Below, piece after piece: positions 21,284-30,947 of a DNA stretch of 64,000 nt; the first letter of the stretch is position 1, and the number at the start of each line of letters is the position of its first letter. Under the pieces are notes generated by a model. The model saw only the letters and a program-made list of their open reading frames with translations. It made no database searches and was not told where the DNA came from. The position numbers and the translations under genes were made by a program. Source of the stretch: Colwellia sp. MB3u-45. GTDB taxonomy: Bacteria > Pseudomonadota > Gammaproteobacteria > Enterobacterales > Alteromonadaceae. The stretch lies in contig NZ_JACGVC010000044.1 of NCBI RefSeq assembly GCF_014077005.1, forward strand, positions 1 to 64,000, read 5' to 3'.

Positions 21284-22084
21284 ATGAACATTGTTTTATT
21301 GCTCAATAATGACATTGCCAGTAATTTGGCGTTAAATTTATTATTGCCCTCATTACAGCTGCATAATATTAAGGTGTTTTTATCCAGTAAAGTCGGTGGT
21401 AATAGTACACGCCCACGAGCCTTGCAGGAGTTAGCGCAATTTGAGCAACACGAGGTTTATCGCACGCTTGAGCAAGTACAGGTAAGTACCGAACTATCGG
21501 TGAATTTTAAAACTTATGCTGACATTACTCAGCAATACGCTATTGAGATAGAAACCTTAAATCAAATAAATTCAGTTGCTGGTTTGGCAAAAATTCAAGC
21601 ATTTTCAGCTGATTTAATTATTTCTATTCGTTATGGGGTGATTCTAAAACCACCCGTTATTGCGCTGTCAAAATACGGTGTTATTAATTTACATTCTGGG
21701 TTATTGCCAAATTATCGTGGCGTTATGGCAACGTTTTGGGCGCTGTTAAATGGCGACAAGCAGTTGACGACAAGTTTGCACTTTATTGATGACAGCACGA
21801 TAGATACGGGTGGTATTATTGCTAATTCAACATTGTCAGTGCAACAGGATAAGTCTTATCTGTGGCATGTGTTGTCTTTGTATGTCGGGGGGTGTCAATT
21901 GATCGAGCAAGCGATTAAGACGCTTGAACAGGGGGATGAACTCACAACGCTTGTTCAAGCGGGGCAAGGTCATTATTTTACTTTTCCAAGCACTGAACAA
22001 ATTATGGCCTTTACCCGATGTTTTGGCGCCTTGTATGAGCCAAATGAAATAGTAGATTTACTCAGTGTGATTACTGAAAAATAG
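21284..22084 (+). CDS. Formyltransferase-fold protein
   Basis: A 266-residue protein with the formyl-transferase N-terminal fold: the catalytic-region segment INLHSGLLPNYRGVMATFWAL is close to the HPSLLP.YRG pattern of PurN, Fmt and ArnA, and IDDSTIDTGGII corresponds to the later conserved Asp segment. In Fmt the triad is Asn-His-Asp; here Asn, His and Asp candidates are present. The substrate is unknown; relatives modify sugars or amino groups. An upstream ATG at 21275 is in frame, but the AGAGGA lies almost next to it and about nine bases from ATG 21284, so I prefer the latter. Confidence 0.75.
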   Translation: MNIVLLLNNDIASNLALNLLLPSLQLHNIKVFLSSKVGGNSTRPRALQELAQFEQHEVYRTLEQVQVSTELSVNFKTYADITQQYAIEIETLNQINSVAGLAKIQAFSADLIISIRYGVILKPPVIALSKYGVINLHSGLLPNYRGVMATFWALLNGDKQLTTSLHFIDDSTIDTGGIIANSTLSVQQDKSYLWHVLSLYVGGCQLIEQAIKTLEQGDELTTLVQAGQGHYFTFPSTEQIMAFTRCFGALYEPNEIVDLLSVITEK

Positions 22085-22165
22085 GGTGTTTAAAAAGTGA
22101 CTACGGCACTTTAATGACAGTATCCTAGCGAAAAGTCAGACTTATAATAAACTAACCATAAACCC

Positions 22166-22179
22166 TTCATTATAATGAA
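22166..22179. promoter_or_regulatory. Perfect 14 bp palindrome over a TATAAT box
   Basis: TTCATTATAATGAA is a perfect dyad that contains a consensus -10 hexamer and lies 21 bases before the ATG of the ABM-domain gene. A repressor bound here would block the promoter. No clear -35 box is visible and no regulator gene is adjacent. Confidence 0.45.
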
Positions 22180-22200
22180 CAATCAGGTTTAGAGGTTATT

Positions 22201-22482
22201 ATGAGTATAGTACGGGTTAATGAATTCACTGCTGCAGCAAAAAAGTCAGCTGAACTTTATACTTTTTTACAGGCACTTGTGCCCTATATTACAGCAGCTA
22301 AAGGGTGTATTTCCTGTGAGCTTTTAAAGCATCATGAGCATGGAGAGCAATTTATGATGATTGAGCGCTGGGATTGTATCGAAAGTCATCAGCTTGCCAT
22401 TACCCATTATCCACAAGAAGACATGCAAGCGGCAATGAGTCTATTTGGTGTTGCGCCCAAAGGTAATTATTACAGGCTATGA
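22201..22482 (+). CDS. Antibiotic biosynthesis monooxygenase (ABM) domain protein
   Basis: A 93-residue protein of the ABM/YgiN dimeric alpha-beta barrel family, whose members are cofactor-free quinol monooxygenases. Typical elements: an N-terminal IVRVNEF strand, LQALVPYITAAKGCISCELL, and FMMIERWDCIESHQLAITH. It follows an operator-like dyad, so it may be inducible. Expression together with the DUF6445 gene 58 bases downstream is possible. Family call good, substrate unknown. Confidence 0.82.
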   Translation: MSIVRVNEFTAAAKKSAELYTFLQALVPYITAAKGCISCELLKHHEHGEQFMMIERWDCIESHQLAITHYPQEDMQAAMSLFGVAPKGNYYRL

Positions 22483-22540
22483 GTTTAGGTTAATATTTTG
22501 ATATTATTGAATTTAGTTAAGGATATAGAAAGTAATTAGT

Positions 22541-23251
22541 ATGTATGAAAAATATGATGAAAATATGGTGTTACCTTCAATTCCATATAACTCGCCAACA
22601 CTGCCTTATGAAAAACCAGAATTGGGGGTAAATTATTGGATTCAAGATGATCTTTTCCCAGTAAAGAAGGCCGTTGAGTTAGCGAATAAGTGCTATAACA
22701 AAAAGAAGTGGAAGTTAGGCTCACCCTACACTAAAGAACTTTGGCCAGGAATGCGTTCAAAAAACGCTTTAAGTAAAAGTGATTTACAATTTGTTGAAGA
22801 TTGGGCGAAATCACAAGTTAATAAAGCTAATTTTTGGGTTGCTGAATCAGACAGTGTGGTGGTTGACAGTAATACGGCCATTTTGGTGGGAGCTGAAGAG
22901 GGTGAAGCAAGACCACATGTTGATAATCGAAAGTTATGTCGTTATGGCGCGGTATTGTATTTGAGCCAAAATCCGCCAGCGCATTCAGGCACTAGCTTTT
23001 ATCGATTAAAATATGGCAATGGTGCTGCCGGTGGCAACTTGGTGCAAGCACCTTACTTAAATTTAGTTGATGCCCTTAAAGCCGATAGTTTACCAAAAGA
23101 TGCTTGGTATGAAGATGTCGCCATAGAGAATAAATTTAATCGGCTAATTTTATTTAAAGGTAATATTGCTCATAGCGCCAGTGGTTATTTTGGCAATGAA
23201 AAAAGAACTAAGCGCTTGGCGATAACGTTTTTTTGGTTAGCAGAAGAGTAA
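22541..23251 (+). CDS. DUF6445-like 2OG-Fe(II) oxygenase
   Basis: A 236-residue protein whose C-terminal half looks like a 2-oxoglutarate/iron(II) dioxygenase: HxD at His126/Asp128 in RPHVDNRK, a distal His211 in GNIAHSASGYFG, and basic residues at 222-225 for 2-oxoglutarate. The strand LCRYGAVLYLSQ and the SGTSFYRLKYGNG loop fit the DUF6445 family, which occurs near tryptophan halogenases and in marine bacteria. The substrate is unknown. The start is weakly supported. It lies between the ABM and DUF2238 genes on the same strand with short gaps. Confidence 0.72.
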   Translation: MYEKYDENMVLPSIPYNSPTLPYEKPELGVNYWIQDDLFPVKKAVELANKCYNKKKWKLGSPYTKELWPGMRSKNALSKSDLQFVEDWAKSQVNKANFWVAESDSVVVDSNTAILVGAEEGEARPHVDNRKLCRYGAVLYLSQNPPAHSGTSFYRLKYGNGAAGGNLVQAPYLNLVDALKADSLPKDAWYEDVAIENKFNRLILFKGNIAHSASGYFGNEKRTKRLAITFFWLAEE

Positions 23252-23316
23252 GCTGAAATATGGCTACTAAGTTTATTTGGTCTATTAAATATGCCATTCA
23301 TTAAAGAGTAAGTAAA

Positions 23317-23928
23317 ATGTTGAAGGTTCTCTGGTTAGTGTGTTTTTTTGTTGTCTTGATTTGGTCTGGTATTGGGCCGAAAGATCAATTCACTTGGTTT
23401 TTAGAAGTATTGCCGGCGCTAATAGGTTTAGTATTGATAGTGATAAGTTTTCAGCGTTTTGAGTTAACGCGTTTGCTTTATAATTTGATATTACTGCATT
23501 GCATAGTGTTAATGGTTGGTGGTCATTATACCTACGCCGAAGTCCCCTTATTTGATACGATCGCACATTGGATGGGGTCTGAGCGAAATAACTACGATAA
23601 AGTGGGCCATTTTTTCCAAGGCTTTGTGCCCGCTTTACTTGCCCGTGAGATCCTTATTCGCAAAAGCATTGTTAATGGAAAAGCTTGGTTAAATGTCATT
23701 ATTGTTGCTATTTGCTTGGCCTTTAGCGCCTTTTATGAATTGATAGAATGGTGGGTTGCTATCGCCTCAGGTGAAAATGCTGAAGCATTTTTGGGTACGC
23801 AAGGTTATATTTGGGATACCCAGTCAGATATGGCCTTAGCGTTATTAGGGGCGATTATTTCCATTATTGTCTTAGCTAAATATCATGACCGTCAACTGGC
23901 TAAAATTAGCGTAAGAGCAGCCAATTAA
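23317..23928 (+). CDS. DUF2238 (YjdF-type) inner membrane protein
   Basis: A 203-residue protein with five or six membrane segments. Family signatures: HYTYAEVPLFDTIA, NNYDKVGHFFQGFVPALLAREIL, FYELIEWWVA and GYIWDTQSDMALALLGA. The function of YjdF-type membrane proteins is unknown. The gap to the preceding gene is 65 bases, with AGAG near the start. A tiny lipoprotein gene follows eleven bases after the stop. Confidence 0.87.
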   Translation: MLKVLWLVCFFVVLIWSGIGPKDQFTWFLEVLPALIGLVLIVISFQRFELTRLLYNLILLHCIVLMVGGHYTYAEVPLFDTIAHWMGSERNNYDKVGHFFQGFVPALLAREILIRKSIVNGKAWLNVIIVAICLAFSAFYELIEWWVAIASGENAEAFLGTQGYIWDTQSDMALALLGAIISIIVLAKYHDRQLAKISVRAAN

Positions 23929-23938
23929 TGAGTAACAT

Positions 23939-24106
23939 ATGACAGTAAATCAGGCGCTATTATGGCTATCAATCATTATATTCACTGTCTCTGGCTGTAG
24001 TTCTTTTTCTGTTGGCAATAGAGGAGGAACAATCAAAGTGGAGACTAAGGCCAAACAACCGAGTGTTATTGTTAATACTCAATTTAAAGACAGCGGTAAA
24101 ACCTAA
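23939..24106 (+). CDS. 55-residue lipoprotein
   Basis: ATG at 23939, TAA at 24104-24106. The N-terminus MTVNQALLWLSIIIFTVSGC is a lipoprotein signal with lipobox VSGC (acceptor Cys20), followed by a short Ser/Gly/Lys-rich tail. It lies ten bases after the DUF2238 stop on the same strand, and its stop codon is inside the left arm of a terminator. No clear Shine-Dalgarno is visible, so it may be translated by coupling. Family unknown. Confidence 0.6.
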   Translation: MTVNQALLWLSIIIFTVSGCSSFSVGNRGGTIKVETKAKQPSVIVNTQFKDSGKT

Positions 24107-24129
24107 AAATCACGGCGTAATTTTTAGGT
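24101..24129. terminator. Bidirectional terminator between convergent genes
   Basis: ACCTAAAAAT (24101-24110) and its exact complement ATTTTTAGGT (24120-24129) around a nine-base loop. The A and T runs are inside the stem. It separates the lipoprotein gene from the leftward FMN reductase gene. Confidence 0.8.
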
Positions 24130-24141
24130 CTTTACTGAAAA

Positions 24142-24681
24142 TTATGCCATTAAAAGTTTCACGGCGTTGAGTAATTGCTGATGTAATTCATCATTAGTGA
24201 GCTTAGTATTTTCTACGTCAAAGTTATCAAAAAAGTTTGGTACAGATAACGATGCTTTTACTTGGCCGTCGAAGTAAGGCGCTGAACCTGTCGCTACCGC
24301 TAACACACTGCCGGCACCACCTGGTCCAGGAGATGTGGCCAATAATAGCATGGCTTTATTTTGATAAACTTTTTTATCAATGCGCGAGGCCCAATCAAAT
24401 AAGTTTTTATAGGCGGCACTGTAATTGCCGTTATGCTCAGCAAATGAAATAATAATGGCGTCACTTTCACCCAGTTTATTGAAGAAGGCTTTCGCGGCTT
24501 CAGGTTGACCTAATGCTATTTCCTTATCTTGGCTGAAAAGCGGTAGTTCAAAGTCGTTTAAATCGAGTATTTCAATGTCAACATTTGCCTGAACTTCAGC
24601 GGCTAGGTTAGCGGCATACGTGGCAAGTTTTTTGTTGATTGATTTACTGCTTGAACTTGCACCAAATGCGATTATTTTCAT
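24142..24681 (-). CDS. NADPH-dependent FMN reductase family protein
   Basis: A 179-residue flavodoxin-like protein. The phosphate-binding loop is GASSSSKSINKKLA at residues 7-20, followed by IEILDLNDFELPLFSQDKE and the conserved IISFAEHNGNYSAAYKNLFDW. TSPGPGGAGSVLA forms the flavin loop. Members reduce FMN, quinones or azo dyes with NAD(P)H. It is single, between a terminator and the divergent rluF gene. Confidence 0.87.
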   Translation of the reverse strand: MKIIAFGASSSSKSINKKLATYAANLAAEVQANVDIEILDLNDFELPLFSQDKEIALGQPEAAKAFFNKLGESDAIIISFAEHNGNYSAAYKNLFDWASRIDKKVYQNKAMLLLATSPGPGGAGSVLAVATGSAPYFDGQVKASLSVPNFFDNFDVENTKLTNDELHQQLLNAVKLLMA

Positions 24682-24815
24682 ATTTATTCCTTGTTTATAA
24701 CCTTGTTTATCGAGTTTTTTACAGCTTTTTGTAACATTGCTCTACAGTGTGACAAAATTTAGGTAAAATACCACCAATCAAATTTAGAATTTACTGATCT
24801 TATTTAGGATAGCCA

Positions 24816-25802
24816 GTGTCAAGTTACGAAAAACGTTTAAACAAATATATTAGTGACTCGGGCTATTGTTCGCGTCGATTTGCCGATAAATTGATCGAAA
24901 ACAATCGTGTGACCATTAATGGCAAAGTACCAGAGCTTGGCACTAAAGTTGTGTCCGGTGATAGGGTTTGTATTGACGGTAATGAGATTAAAGCCAGCGC
25001 GAGTAATCATACCGACCGAGTTTACATTGCTTATAATAAACCCATTGGTATTACCTGTACCACTGAGCGGCAAGTCAAAGGTAATATTATTGATGCTATT
25101 GGTCATACTAAGCGCATATTTCCTATCGGTAGATTAGATAAACCCTCAGAAGGGCTGATATTTTTGACCAGTGACGGTGATATTGTTAATAAAATATTAC
25201 GGGCAGAAAATGCTCACGACAAAGAATATATCGTCAAAGTTGATAAGCCGATCAGTGAGCGCTTCGTTGAGCGTATGTCAAAAGGTGTCCCTATTTTAGG
25301 CACTATTACTAAACCCTGTATTGTCAAACATGAGAGTAAATATGTTTTTCGTATTATTCTTACCCAAGGTTTAAATCGACAAATTCGCCGTATGTGTGAA
25401 TATCTGGATTATGAAGTTATTGAGTTACAACGCTCGCGCATTATGAATGTTGAACTGGGCAATTTACGTTCGGGAGAGTGGCGCGACTTAACCACAAGTG
25501 AAATGGCGGAGATAAACACCGCAGTGGCAGGCTCTCGTAAAACCGCACTGGGTGATGACTTTACTGCAGTAGAAGTCACTGAAGCAGCAAGTACTGAAGC
25601 AGCAAATATTGACGATGACCATGCTGCAGTAGAGGTTAATGCTGAAGTTGAAAAAGTGGCTATAACAGATATCAAACATGCCAGTAAAACCATAGCGTCG
25701 AAATCACCGGCTGCTTCACGGACCTTAACCCGCATCGATGTGAAAAAACCCACAGCAACATCTTCAGGTAAAAAGCGTTTAAGTTTAAAAAATAAAAGTT
25801 AA
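24816..25802 (+). CDS. rluF: 23S rRNA pseudouridine synthase, RluF-like
   Basis: A 328-residue protein with an N-terminal S4 RNA-binding domain ([20 protein letters not shown]) and a RsuA/RluB/E/F-type pseudouridine synthase domain with catalytic Asp108 in [10 protein letters not shown]. The N-terminus and [18 protein letters not shown] fit RluF, which modifies U2604 of 23S rRNA. The last 100 residues are a low-complexity tail, acidic with [10 protein letters not shown] duplications and then Lys/Ser-rich, absent from a minimal RluF core and AT-rich in a different way. The start is GTG, with AGGA about eight bases upstream. Confidence 0.88.
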   Translation: MSSYEKRLNKYISDSGYCSRRFADKLIENNRVTINGKVPELGTKVVSGDRVCIDGNEIKASASNHTDRVYIAYNKPIGITCTTERQVKGNIIDAIGHTKRIFPIGRLDKPSEGLIFLTSDGDIVNKILRAENAHDKEYIVKVDKPISERFVERMSKGVPILGTITKPCIVKHESKYVFRIILTQGLNRQIRRMCEYLDYEVIELQRSRIMNVELGNLRSGEWRDLTTSEMAEINTAVAGSRKTALGDDFTAVEVTEAASTEAANIDDDHAAVEVNAEVEKVAITDIKHASKTIASKSPAASRTLTRIDVKKPTATSSGKKRLSLKNKS

Positions 25803-25956
25803 TTCAGGCAGAAAAATTAAGCTGAGTTATTAATTTCAGTGCCTAAAATTGGCTTAGGCTGACGCTGGATCTGAAGCGAATTTACTCACGTTTGATTTTG
25901 CTGACGCTACTGCCGTATTATTTTAATATGCTGATGATCATCCTAGCGTTTTAGAT

Positions 25957-26877
25957 TTAGTTTTTTAAATTTAATAAGTTTGCCGGCGAATACTGATCGG
26001 TCAATAGTGGCGATGCTGGCGGCCAATCTTGCGTCGTTGCTGTTGAGATCATTTTACGGCTAATTTTGGTGATATCGACATTAAATGGCGATAACTTTTC
26101 TTTTAACGCTTTAGCGCGCTGGGCGATAATATCAGCTTTAGGTAAAGCCTTAGCACTGGCTAATATAATGCGATTACTGTTGTTGTTATTTTTAACATTG
26201 AAAAAGTCGCCAAAAACGGCTTTATAAGTCGCTGATTCATAATTGTATAACTTACTCACCGAGAAGGTATTGGCCGCTACCACACCGTTATCGCTCAGTA
26301 AGCTTTTAACTTCTTGTAAGAATTCTTGGGTCATTAAATGTTCGGGTATGTAGTCACCGTTAAAGGCGTCGAGAATTATCCAATCGTATTGCTGTTTTTT
26401 TATCGCCGCACGTTTAACAAAAATACGCCCGTCTTGTGCCACCGCGGTAATATTTTTATTTTCAAAAAAGTCAAAATAGTTTCGTGCCACTTTAATGACT
26501 GCCGGATCTATTTCCACGTTAGTAATGTTCGCCTTCGGATAAATTTGGTGTAAGACATTTGACATTGTGCCGCCGCCTAAACCAATAATTAAAATAGCTT
26601 CAGGGTTAGGGTTAATTAATAAACTCGAAAATAACATTTTTGTATAGTTAAAAACTAAGCGTTGCGGATCGTCAACTAACATACAACTTTGTTGAGTTTT
26701 AGCACTTTTAACATTGAATTTTAAGCAGCGTAAACCGCTATCTTCTTCGACTAATATGTTGCGATATAACGAACGCTCACTGTGAATAGTTTTGCCCATT
26801 GCTTGTGTACTTAAAGCTGAACTAATCAGAGCGTTGCTGATGATGGCGATTAGGAGGCTAGTGACTAATTTATTCAT
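25957..26877 (-). CDS. Spermidine-synthase-like methyltransferase-fold protein with signal peptide
   Basis: A 306-residue protein starting MNKLVTSLLIAIISN, a signal peptide or membrane anchor, followed by a spermidine-synthase-type Rossmann domain: LIIGLGGGTMSN, NITNVEIDPAVIKVARNYF, AQDGRIFV and WIILDAFNGDYIPEHLMT. The polyamine-synthase catalytic Asp position reads DAF here, so aminopropyl transfer is doubtful. An upstream in-frame start (26937) lies inside the preceding gene; ATG 26877 has AAGGA seven bases before it and overlaps that gene's stop by eight bases. It forms a coupled pair with 26870-27547, together equal to the usual fused MFS/spermidine synthase. Confidence 0.8.
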   Translation of the reverse strand: MNKLVTSLLIAIISNALISSALSTQAMGKTIHSERSLYRNILVEEDSGLRCLKFNVKSAKTQQSCMLVDDPQRLVFNYTKMLFSSLLINPNPEAILIIGLGGGTMSNVLHQIYPKANITNVEIDPAVIKVARNYFDFFENKNITAVAQDGRIFVKRAAIKKQQYDWIILDAFNGDYIPEHLMTQEFLQEVKSLLSDNGVVAANTFSVSKLYNYESATYKAVFGDFFNVKNNNNSNRIILASAKALPKADIIAQRAKALKEKLSPFNVDITKISRKMISTATTQDWPPASPLLTDQYSPANLLNLKN

Positions 26878-27547
26878 CTGCAGATCCTTGCTGATTGCTA
26901 GTAGGGTTATTAAGGCTATTTTTAGACTGACTGACACGATGAAAGCTCATGGCGGTAATACCCAGCACAATAAGTGCGCTGCTAAACACCATAATAATAT
27001 CGTTAACCTCAAACAGTAACACCAAGTAAAACGAGGTGATAATGGTGCCCAAAGCACTGCCGAGTGTTGAAACAAAGTAGAGAAAGCCAGCGACTTGGCC
27101 GCTTTTGTTTTTATCAGTCACTAACAAGCGCACCGAGTAAGGTGAAATCATACCCAATATCACGGTGGGCACAAAGAACAAGGCCATTGATGCTAATAAT
27201 GAACCATAACGGGTATCTTCAATGGCAAGAAATATAGCTTCCATGATCCCTTGTGAAGAAAAGGCTACCGGTAAAATAGCGATCCCCGCACAGATGAAAA
27301 TTAATCCGTAACGGTGTAAAGAAGCCGCTTTGGTCGATAACTTCCCACCGGCTAAATAGCCAAAAGATAAACTCAGCATAAATACTGTGATTATGCTGCC
27401 CCAAATATGAACACTACTGCCGAAAAATGGCGCTAAAATTCTGCCACCTAATAGTTCAATACCCATAATACAAAAGCCACTAGAGAAGGCCAGTAAATAA
27501 ATCATCGGGTTTTGCCAGGCTATAGTATGGTTATTTTCATTTGTCAT
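26870..27547 (-). CDS. Membrane half of a fused MFS/spermidine-synthase-type protein
   Basis: A 225-residue integral membrane protein with about six helices (YLLAFSSGFCIMGIELLGGRILAPFFGSS at the start, then alternating hydrophobic segments). ELLGGRILAPFFG and TLGSALGTIITSFYLV match the N-terminal membrane domain found fused to spermidine-synthase-like domains. Its stop overlaps the start of the following gene by eight bases. The two products probably assemble into one unit in the inner membrane; what it transports or modifies is unknown. Confidence 0.8.
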   Translation of the reverse strand: MTNENNHTIAWQNPMIYLLAFSSGFCIMGIELLGGRILAPFFGSSVHIWGSIITVFMLSLSFGYLAGGKLSTKAASLHRYGLIFICAGIAILPVAFSSQGIMEAIFLAIEDTRYGSLLASMALFFVPTVILGMISPYSVRLLVTDKNKSGQVAGFLYFVSTLGSALGTIITSFYLVLLFEVNDIIMVFSSALIVLGITAMSFHRVSQSKNSLNNPTSNQQGSADE

Positions 27548-27631
27548 TTAGCTTACTACTTCAGTTATTAGCGCTGTTTTTGTCAGCTTACTCATTTATC
27601 TTAAACATAACGGCGTTGAGATACTAGGCAC

Positions 27632-27662
27632 AAAAAAGGCTTGTGATAAAAAACAAGCCTTT
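27632..27662 (-). terminator. Terminator of uvrA
   Basis: In the leftward direction: stem AGGCTTGT/ACAAGCCT with an eight-base T/A loop, followed by six T residues. It begins about 40 bases after the uvrA stop. Confidence 0.9.
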
Positions 27663-27701
27663 AAGAAAAACATCACTATGGATTGATGTTGATGTGATGT
27701 T

Positions 27702-30575
27702 TTATTTAGCGCGTGCTTTTTTAGCTGCTCTTTCTTTAGCTTTTCTTTCTTTAGCGAGTAAGGGTTTTAAGAATCTCGCAGTATGAGAGCCTTTATGTTC
27801 AGCCACTTGCTCTGGTGTGCCTGTGACTAATATTTCACCACCACCTGAGCCTCCTTCTGGGCCTAAATCTATCACCCAATCTGCGGTTTTTATGACATCT
27901 AAATTATGCTCAATCACTACAATGGTATTGCCATGGTCACGTAAACGATGAATGACCTGCAATAACTGTTTAATATCGTGAAAATGCAAGCCAGTGGTGG
28001 GCTCATCTAAAATGTAAAGCGTTTTACCGGTATCGCGTTTTGATAACTCTTTCGACAATTTTACCCGTTGTGCTTCACCGCCCGAAAGTGTGGTGGCTGA
28101 CTGACCCAGTTTTATATAAGTGAGGCCAACATCCATCAAGGTTTGTAACTTACGTTTTATGGCGGGAATGGGTGAGAAAAACTCACAAGCATCTTCAACG
28201 GTCATATCAAGCACTTCATGAATGCTTTTGCCTTTGTATTTTACTTCTAAGGTTTCACGGTTATAACGTTTACATTTACACACGTCACAGGGTACATAAA
28301 CATCAGGTAAAAAATGCATTTCAACTTTAATTAAGCCGTCACCCTGACAAGCTTCACAGCGTCCACCTTTAACATTAAAGCTAAAGCGACCAGCTTTATA
28401 ACCCCGTGATCGCGACTCTTGCGTGGCAGCAAAAATATCACGAATAGCGGTAAACATACCGGTGTAAGTGGCGGCATTAGAACGTGGGGTTCTGCCAATT
28501 GGGCTTTGGTCAATATCGATGACTTTATCGAGTAAATGTAAACCCATAATTTCTTTATGGGGTGCGGGTTCTTGTGTGGTTGCACCATTTAATTCAATAT
28601 GAGCAAGTTTGTACAAGGTATCGTTAATCAGCGTTGATTTTCCTGAGCCTGAAACGCCAGTAACGCAAGTCATTAAGCCATTAGGAATAACTAAATCAAC
28701 ATTTTTTAAGTTATTACCTGTGGCGCCTTTAAGCTCAACAACATTATTTTTGTCAAAAGGCACTCTAATCTTAGGTGTTTCAATGCGCTCCTTACCTGAT
28801 AAGTATCTACCGGTAAGTGAGTCTTCACATGCTAGAATATCATCCACATTGCCTTCAGCAATAATATGACCGCCATGAACACCAGCGCCAGGACCAATAT
28901 CAATAACGTAGTCAGCGGCGCGAATCGCATCTTCATCATGCTCTACCACGATAACGGTATTGCCTAAATCACGTAAATGGATCAGGGTTTCTAATAAACG
29001 TTCATTATCACGTTGATGCAAACCAATCGATGGCTCATCTAAAACGTACATCACCCCGACTAAACCGGCACCTATTTGGCTCGCTAAACGAATGCGTTGC
29101 GCCTCACCACCAGATAAAGTGCCTGCGGCGCGTGACAAGTTAAGGTAATTTAAACCGACATTGACCAAAAAGCCTAAGCGGTCACAGACTTCTTTCAGAA
29201 TTTTTTCAGCAATTTGTCCTTTTTGCCCCGTTAACTCCAGATTCTGGAAAAACGCCAAGGCATCGGCAATGGCATATTCAGCCACCTCAGTTAATGGGGT
29301 ATTACCCACAAAAACATTACGCGCTTCTAAGCGTAGTCGACTACCGTTACAGTCTGGGCAACTTTGGCTATTAAGATATTTAGCTAACTCTTCACGTACC
29401 GCGTTAGATTCTGTTTCACGGTAGCGGCGATCCATATTATTTAAAATACCTTCAAACGGATGTTTGCGAATCACAATGTCACCACGGTCATTCATGTATT
29501 TAAATTCAATTTTTTGTTTGCCGCTGCCGGTTAAAATCACTTGTTGAGTTTTTTCATCCAACTCATTAAACGCTAAGTCTAAAGGAAATTGATAATGATC
29601 AGCTAATGCTTGCAACATTTGATAATAATAGAAATTACGCTTATCCCAACCACGAATAGCGCCACCGGCTAAGCTTAACGCGGGATTGGCAATAACACGA
29701 CTTTGGTCAAAAAATTGCTGATTACCTAAGCCATCACAGGTTTGACATGCGCCTGCGGGGTTGTTGAAAGAGAACAAACGTGGTTCTAATTCTTGCATGC
29801 TATAGCCACATTTTGCGCAGGCAAAATTAGCTGAAAACACTAACTCCTCTCTTTTGGGGTCATCCATAAAGCCAATTTTCACCGTACCTGAGGTCAGTGA
29901 AAGCGCGGTTTCAAAAGATTCAGCAAGGCGTAATTGAATATCTTCACGCACTTTAAGACGGTCAACGACCACCTCAATAGTATGTTTTTTCTGTAGCTCT
30001 AAGGTCGGTGGATCGGATAAATCACAAATTTCGCCATCTATTCGAGCACGAATATAGCCTTGTGCGGCCAGATTATCGAGTAACTTAACATGCTCACCTT
30101 TACGGTCTTGTAGCACAGGTGCTAACACCATGACCTTAGTGCCTTCTTCAAGCGCTAATACCCGATCAACCATTTGTGAAATGGTTTGTGCCGCTAGTGG
30201 TTGGTGATGTGTTGGGCAACGAGGTTCACCAACACGAGCATAAAGCAGGCGTAAATAATCATATATTTCGGTGATAGTGCCGACTGTTGAACGCGGATTG
30301 TGCGAAGTCGACTTTTGCTCAATTGAAATGGCCGGAGATAAACCTTCAATGTGATCGACATCAGGCTTTTCCATTAAGGATAAAAATTGGCGCGCATAAG
30401 CAGAAAGTGATTCTACATAACGTCTTTGTCCTTCAGCGTACAAGGTATCAAAGGCTAAGGAAGACTTGCCTGAGCCGGAAAGACCGGTGATAACAATTAA
30501 TTTGTCGCGAGGAATATCTACATTAATATTTTTCAAGTTATGAGTGCGAGCACCCCTGACTTCAATTTTTTTCAT
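27702..30575 (-). CDS. uvrA: Excinuclease ABC subunit A
   Basis: A 957-residue UvrA, the damage-recognition ATPase of nucleotide excision repair. First Walker [10 protein letters not shown] at 31-39, first zinc module CAKCGY...CQTC near 255-285, ABC signature [16 protein letters not shown], second Walker [10 protein letters not shown] near 645, second zinc module CEACQGDG...[10 protein letters not shown], and second signature [16 protein letters not shown]. Length is slightly above E. coli (940), with a Lys/Ala-rich C-terminal tail. It is divergent from a YajR-type transporter. I saw no clean LexA box upstream. Confidence 0.97.
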   Translation of the reverse strand: MKKIEVRGARTHNLKNINVDIPRDKLIVITGLSGSGKSSLAFDTLYAEGQRRYVESLSAYARQFLSLMEKPDVDHIEGLSPAISIEQKSTSHNPRSTVGTITEIYDYLRLLYARVGEPRCPTHHQPLAAQTISQMVDRVLALEEGTKVMVLAPVLQDRKGEHVKLLDNLAAQGYIRARIDGEICDLSDPPTLELQKKHTIEVVVDRLKVREDIQLRLAESFETALSLTSGTVKIGFMDDPKREELVFSANFACAKCGYSMQELEPRLFSFNNPAGACQTCDGLGNQQFFDQSRVIANPALSLAGGAIRGWDKRNFYYYQMLQALADHYQFPLDLAFNELDEKTQQVILTGSGKQKIEFKYMNDRGDIVIRKHPFEGILNNMDRRYRETESNAVREELAKYLNSQSCPDCNGSRLRLEARNVFVGNTPLTEVAEYAIADALAFFQNLELTGQKGQIAEKILKEVCDRLGFLVNVGLNYLNLSRAAGTLSGGEAQRIRLASQIGAGLVGVMYVLDEPSIGLHQRDNERLLETLIHLRDLGNTVIVVEHDEDAIRAADYVIDIGPGAGVHGGHIIAEGNVDDILACEDSLTGRYLSGKERIETPKIRVPFDKNNVVELKGATGNNLKNVDLVIPNGLMTCVTGVSGSGKSTLINDTLYKLAHIELNGATTQEPAPHKEIMGLHLLDKVIDIDQSPIGRTPRSNAATYTGMFTAIRDIFAATQESRSRGYKAGRFSFNVKGGRCEACQGDGLIKVEMHFLPDVYVPCDVCKCKRYNRETLEVKYKGKSIHEVLDMTVEDACEFFSPIPAIKRKLQTLMDVGLTYIKLGQSATTLSGGEAQRVKLSKELSKRDTGKTLYILDEPTTGLHFHDIKQLLQVIHRLRDHGNTIVVIEHNLDVIKTADWVIDLGPEGGSGGGEILVTGTPEQVAEHKGSHTARFLKPLLAKERKAKERAAKKARAK

Positions 30576-30860
30576 AATGATATGGTGACCAGTTTAACGC
30601 CCGAGGCTTGTTGTACGAAATACCTGTATGCAAAGATCAGACTGATTGTAAATTACCTTAGGTTCTAGCAAGATTTAAATAATGATTAACAACAAAATAC
30701 GACCCGAGTAAGGCTGTTTTTACAGTAAATTATCCTAAAGCTTGTTTTACCTGAACATAAAGTTAGAATCGCATATTATTGCACAGTTTTTTAATCCAAA
30801 TTCAGCTAAAATCTCTGTTTTTGTTCATTCAAAACCCGTGTTAAGATGTGTGCGTTTATA

Positions 30861-30912
30861 TATACCCGTTCCACTTCAAGATGCAGATTTGAGCAAGTCG
30901 AGAAAGGGTATA
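30861..30912. repeat. TATACCC-ended repeat element, copy 1
   Basis: A 52-base element with seven-base inverted ends, TATACCC at 30861 and GGGTATA at 30906-30912, enclosing TTCCACTTCAAGATGC. A second, inverted and partly changed copy lies at 44941 just before tyrS. It is immediately upstream of the MFS gene and is translated in the over-long version of that frame, which argues for the later start. Confidence 0.6.
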
Positions 30913-30947
30913 GCTATAGCCCCTATAAATTAAGAGTTAACACCTTC

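Noticed and set aside
30620-30660. LexA box upstream of uvrA
   Set aside because: CTGATCTTTGCATACAG on the minus strand is close, but the spacing is one base too long and the first half site lacks the final T. Not a credible SOS box.
30846-30947. 34-residue N-terminal extension of the YajR-like transporter
   Set aside because: The codons come from a repeat element and do not resemble the family; ATG 30948 fits E. coli YajR length.
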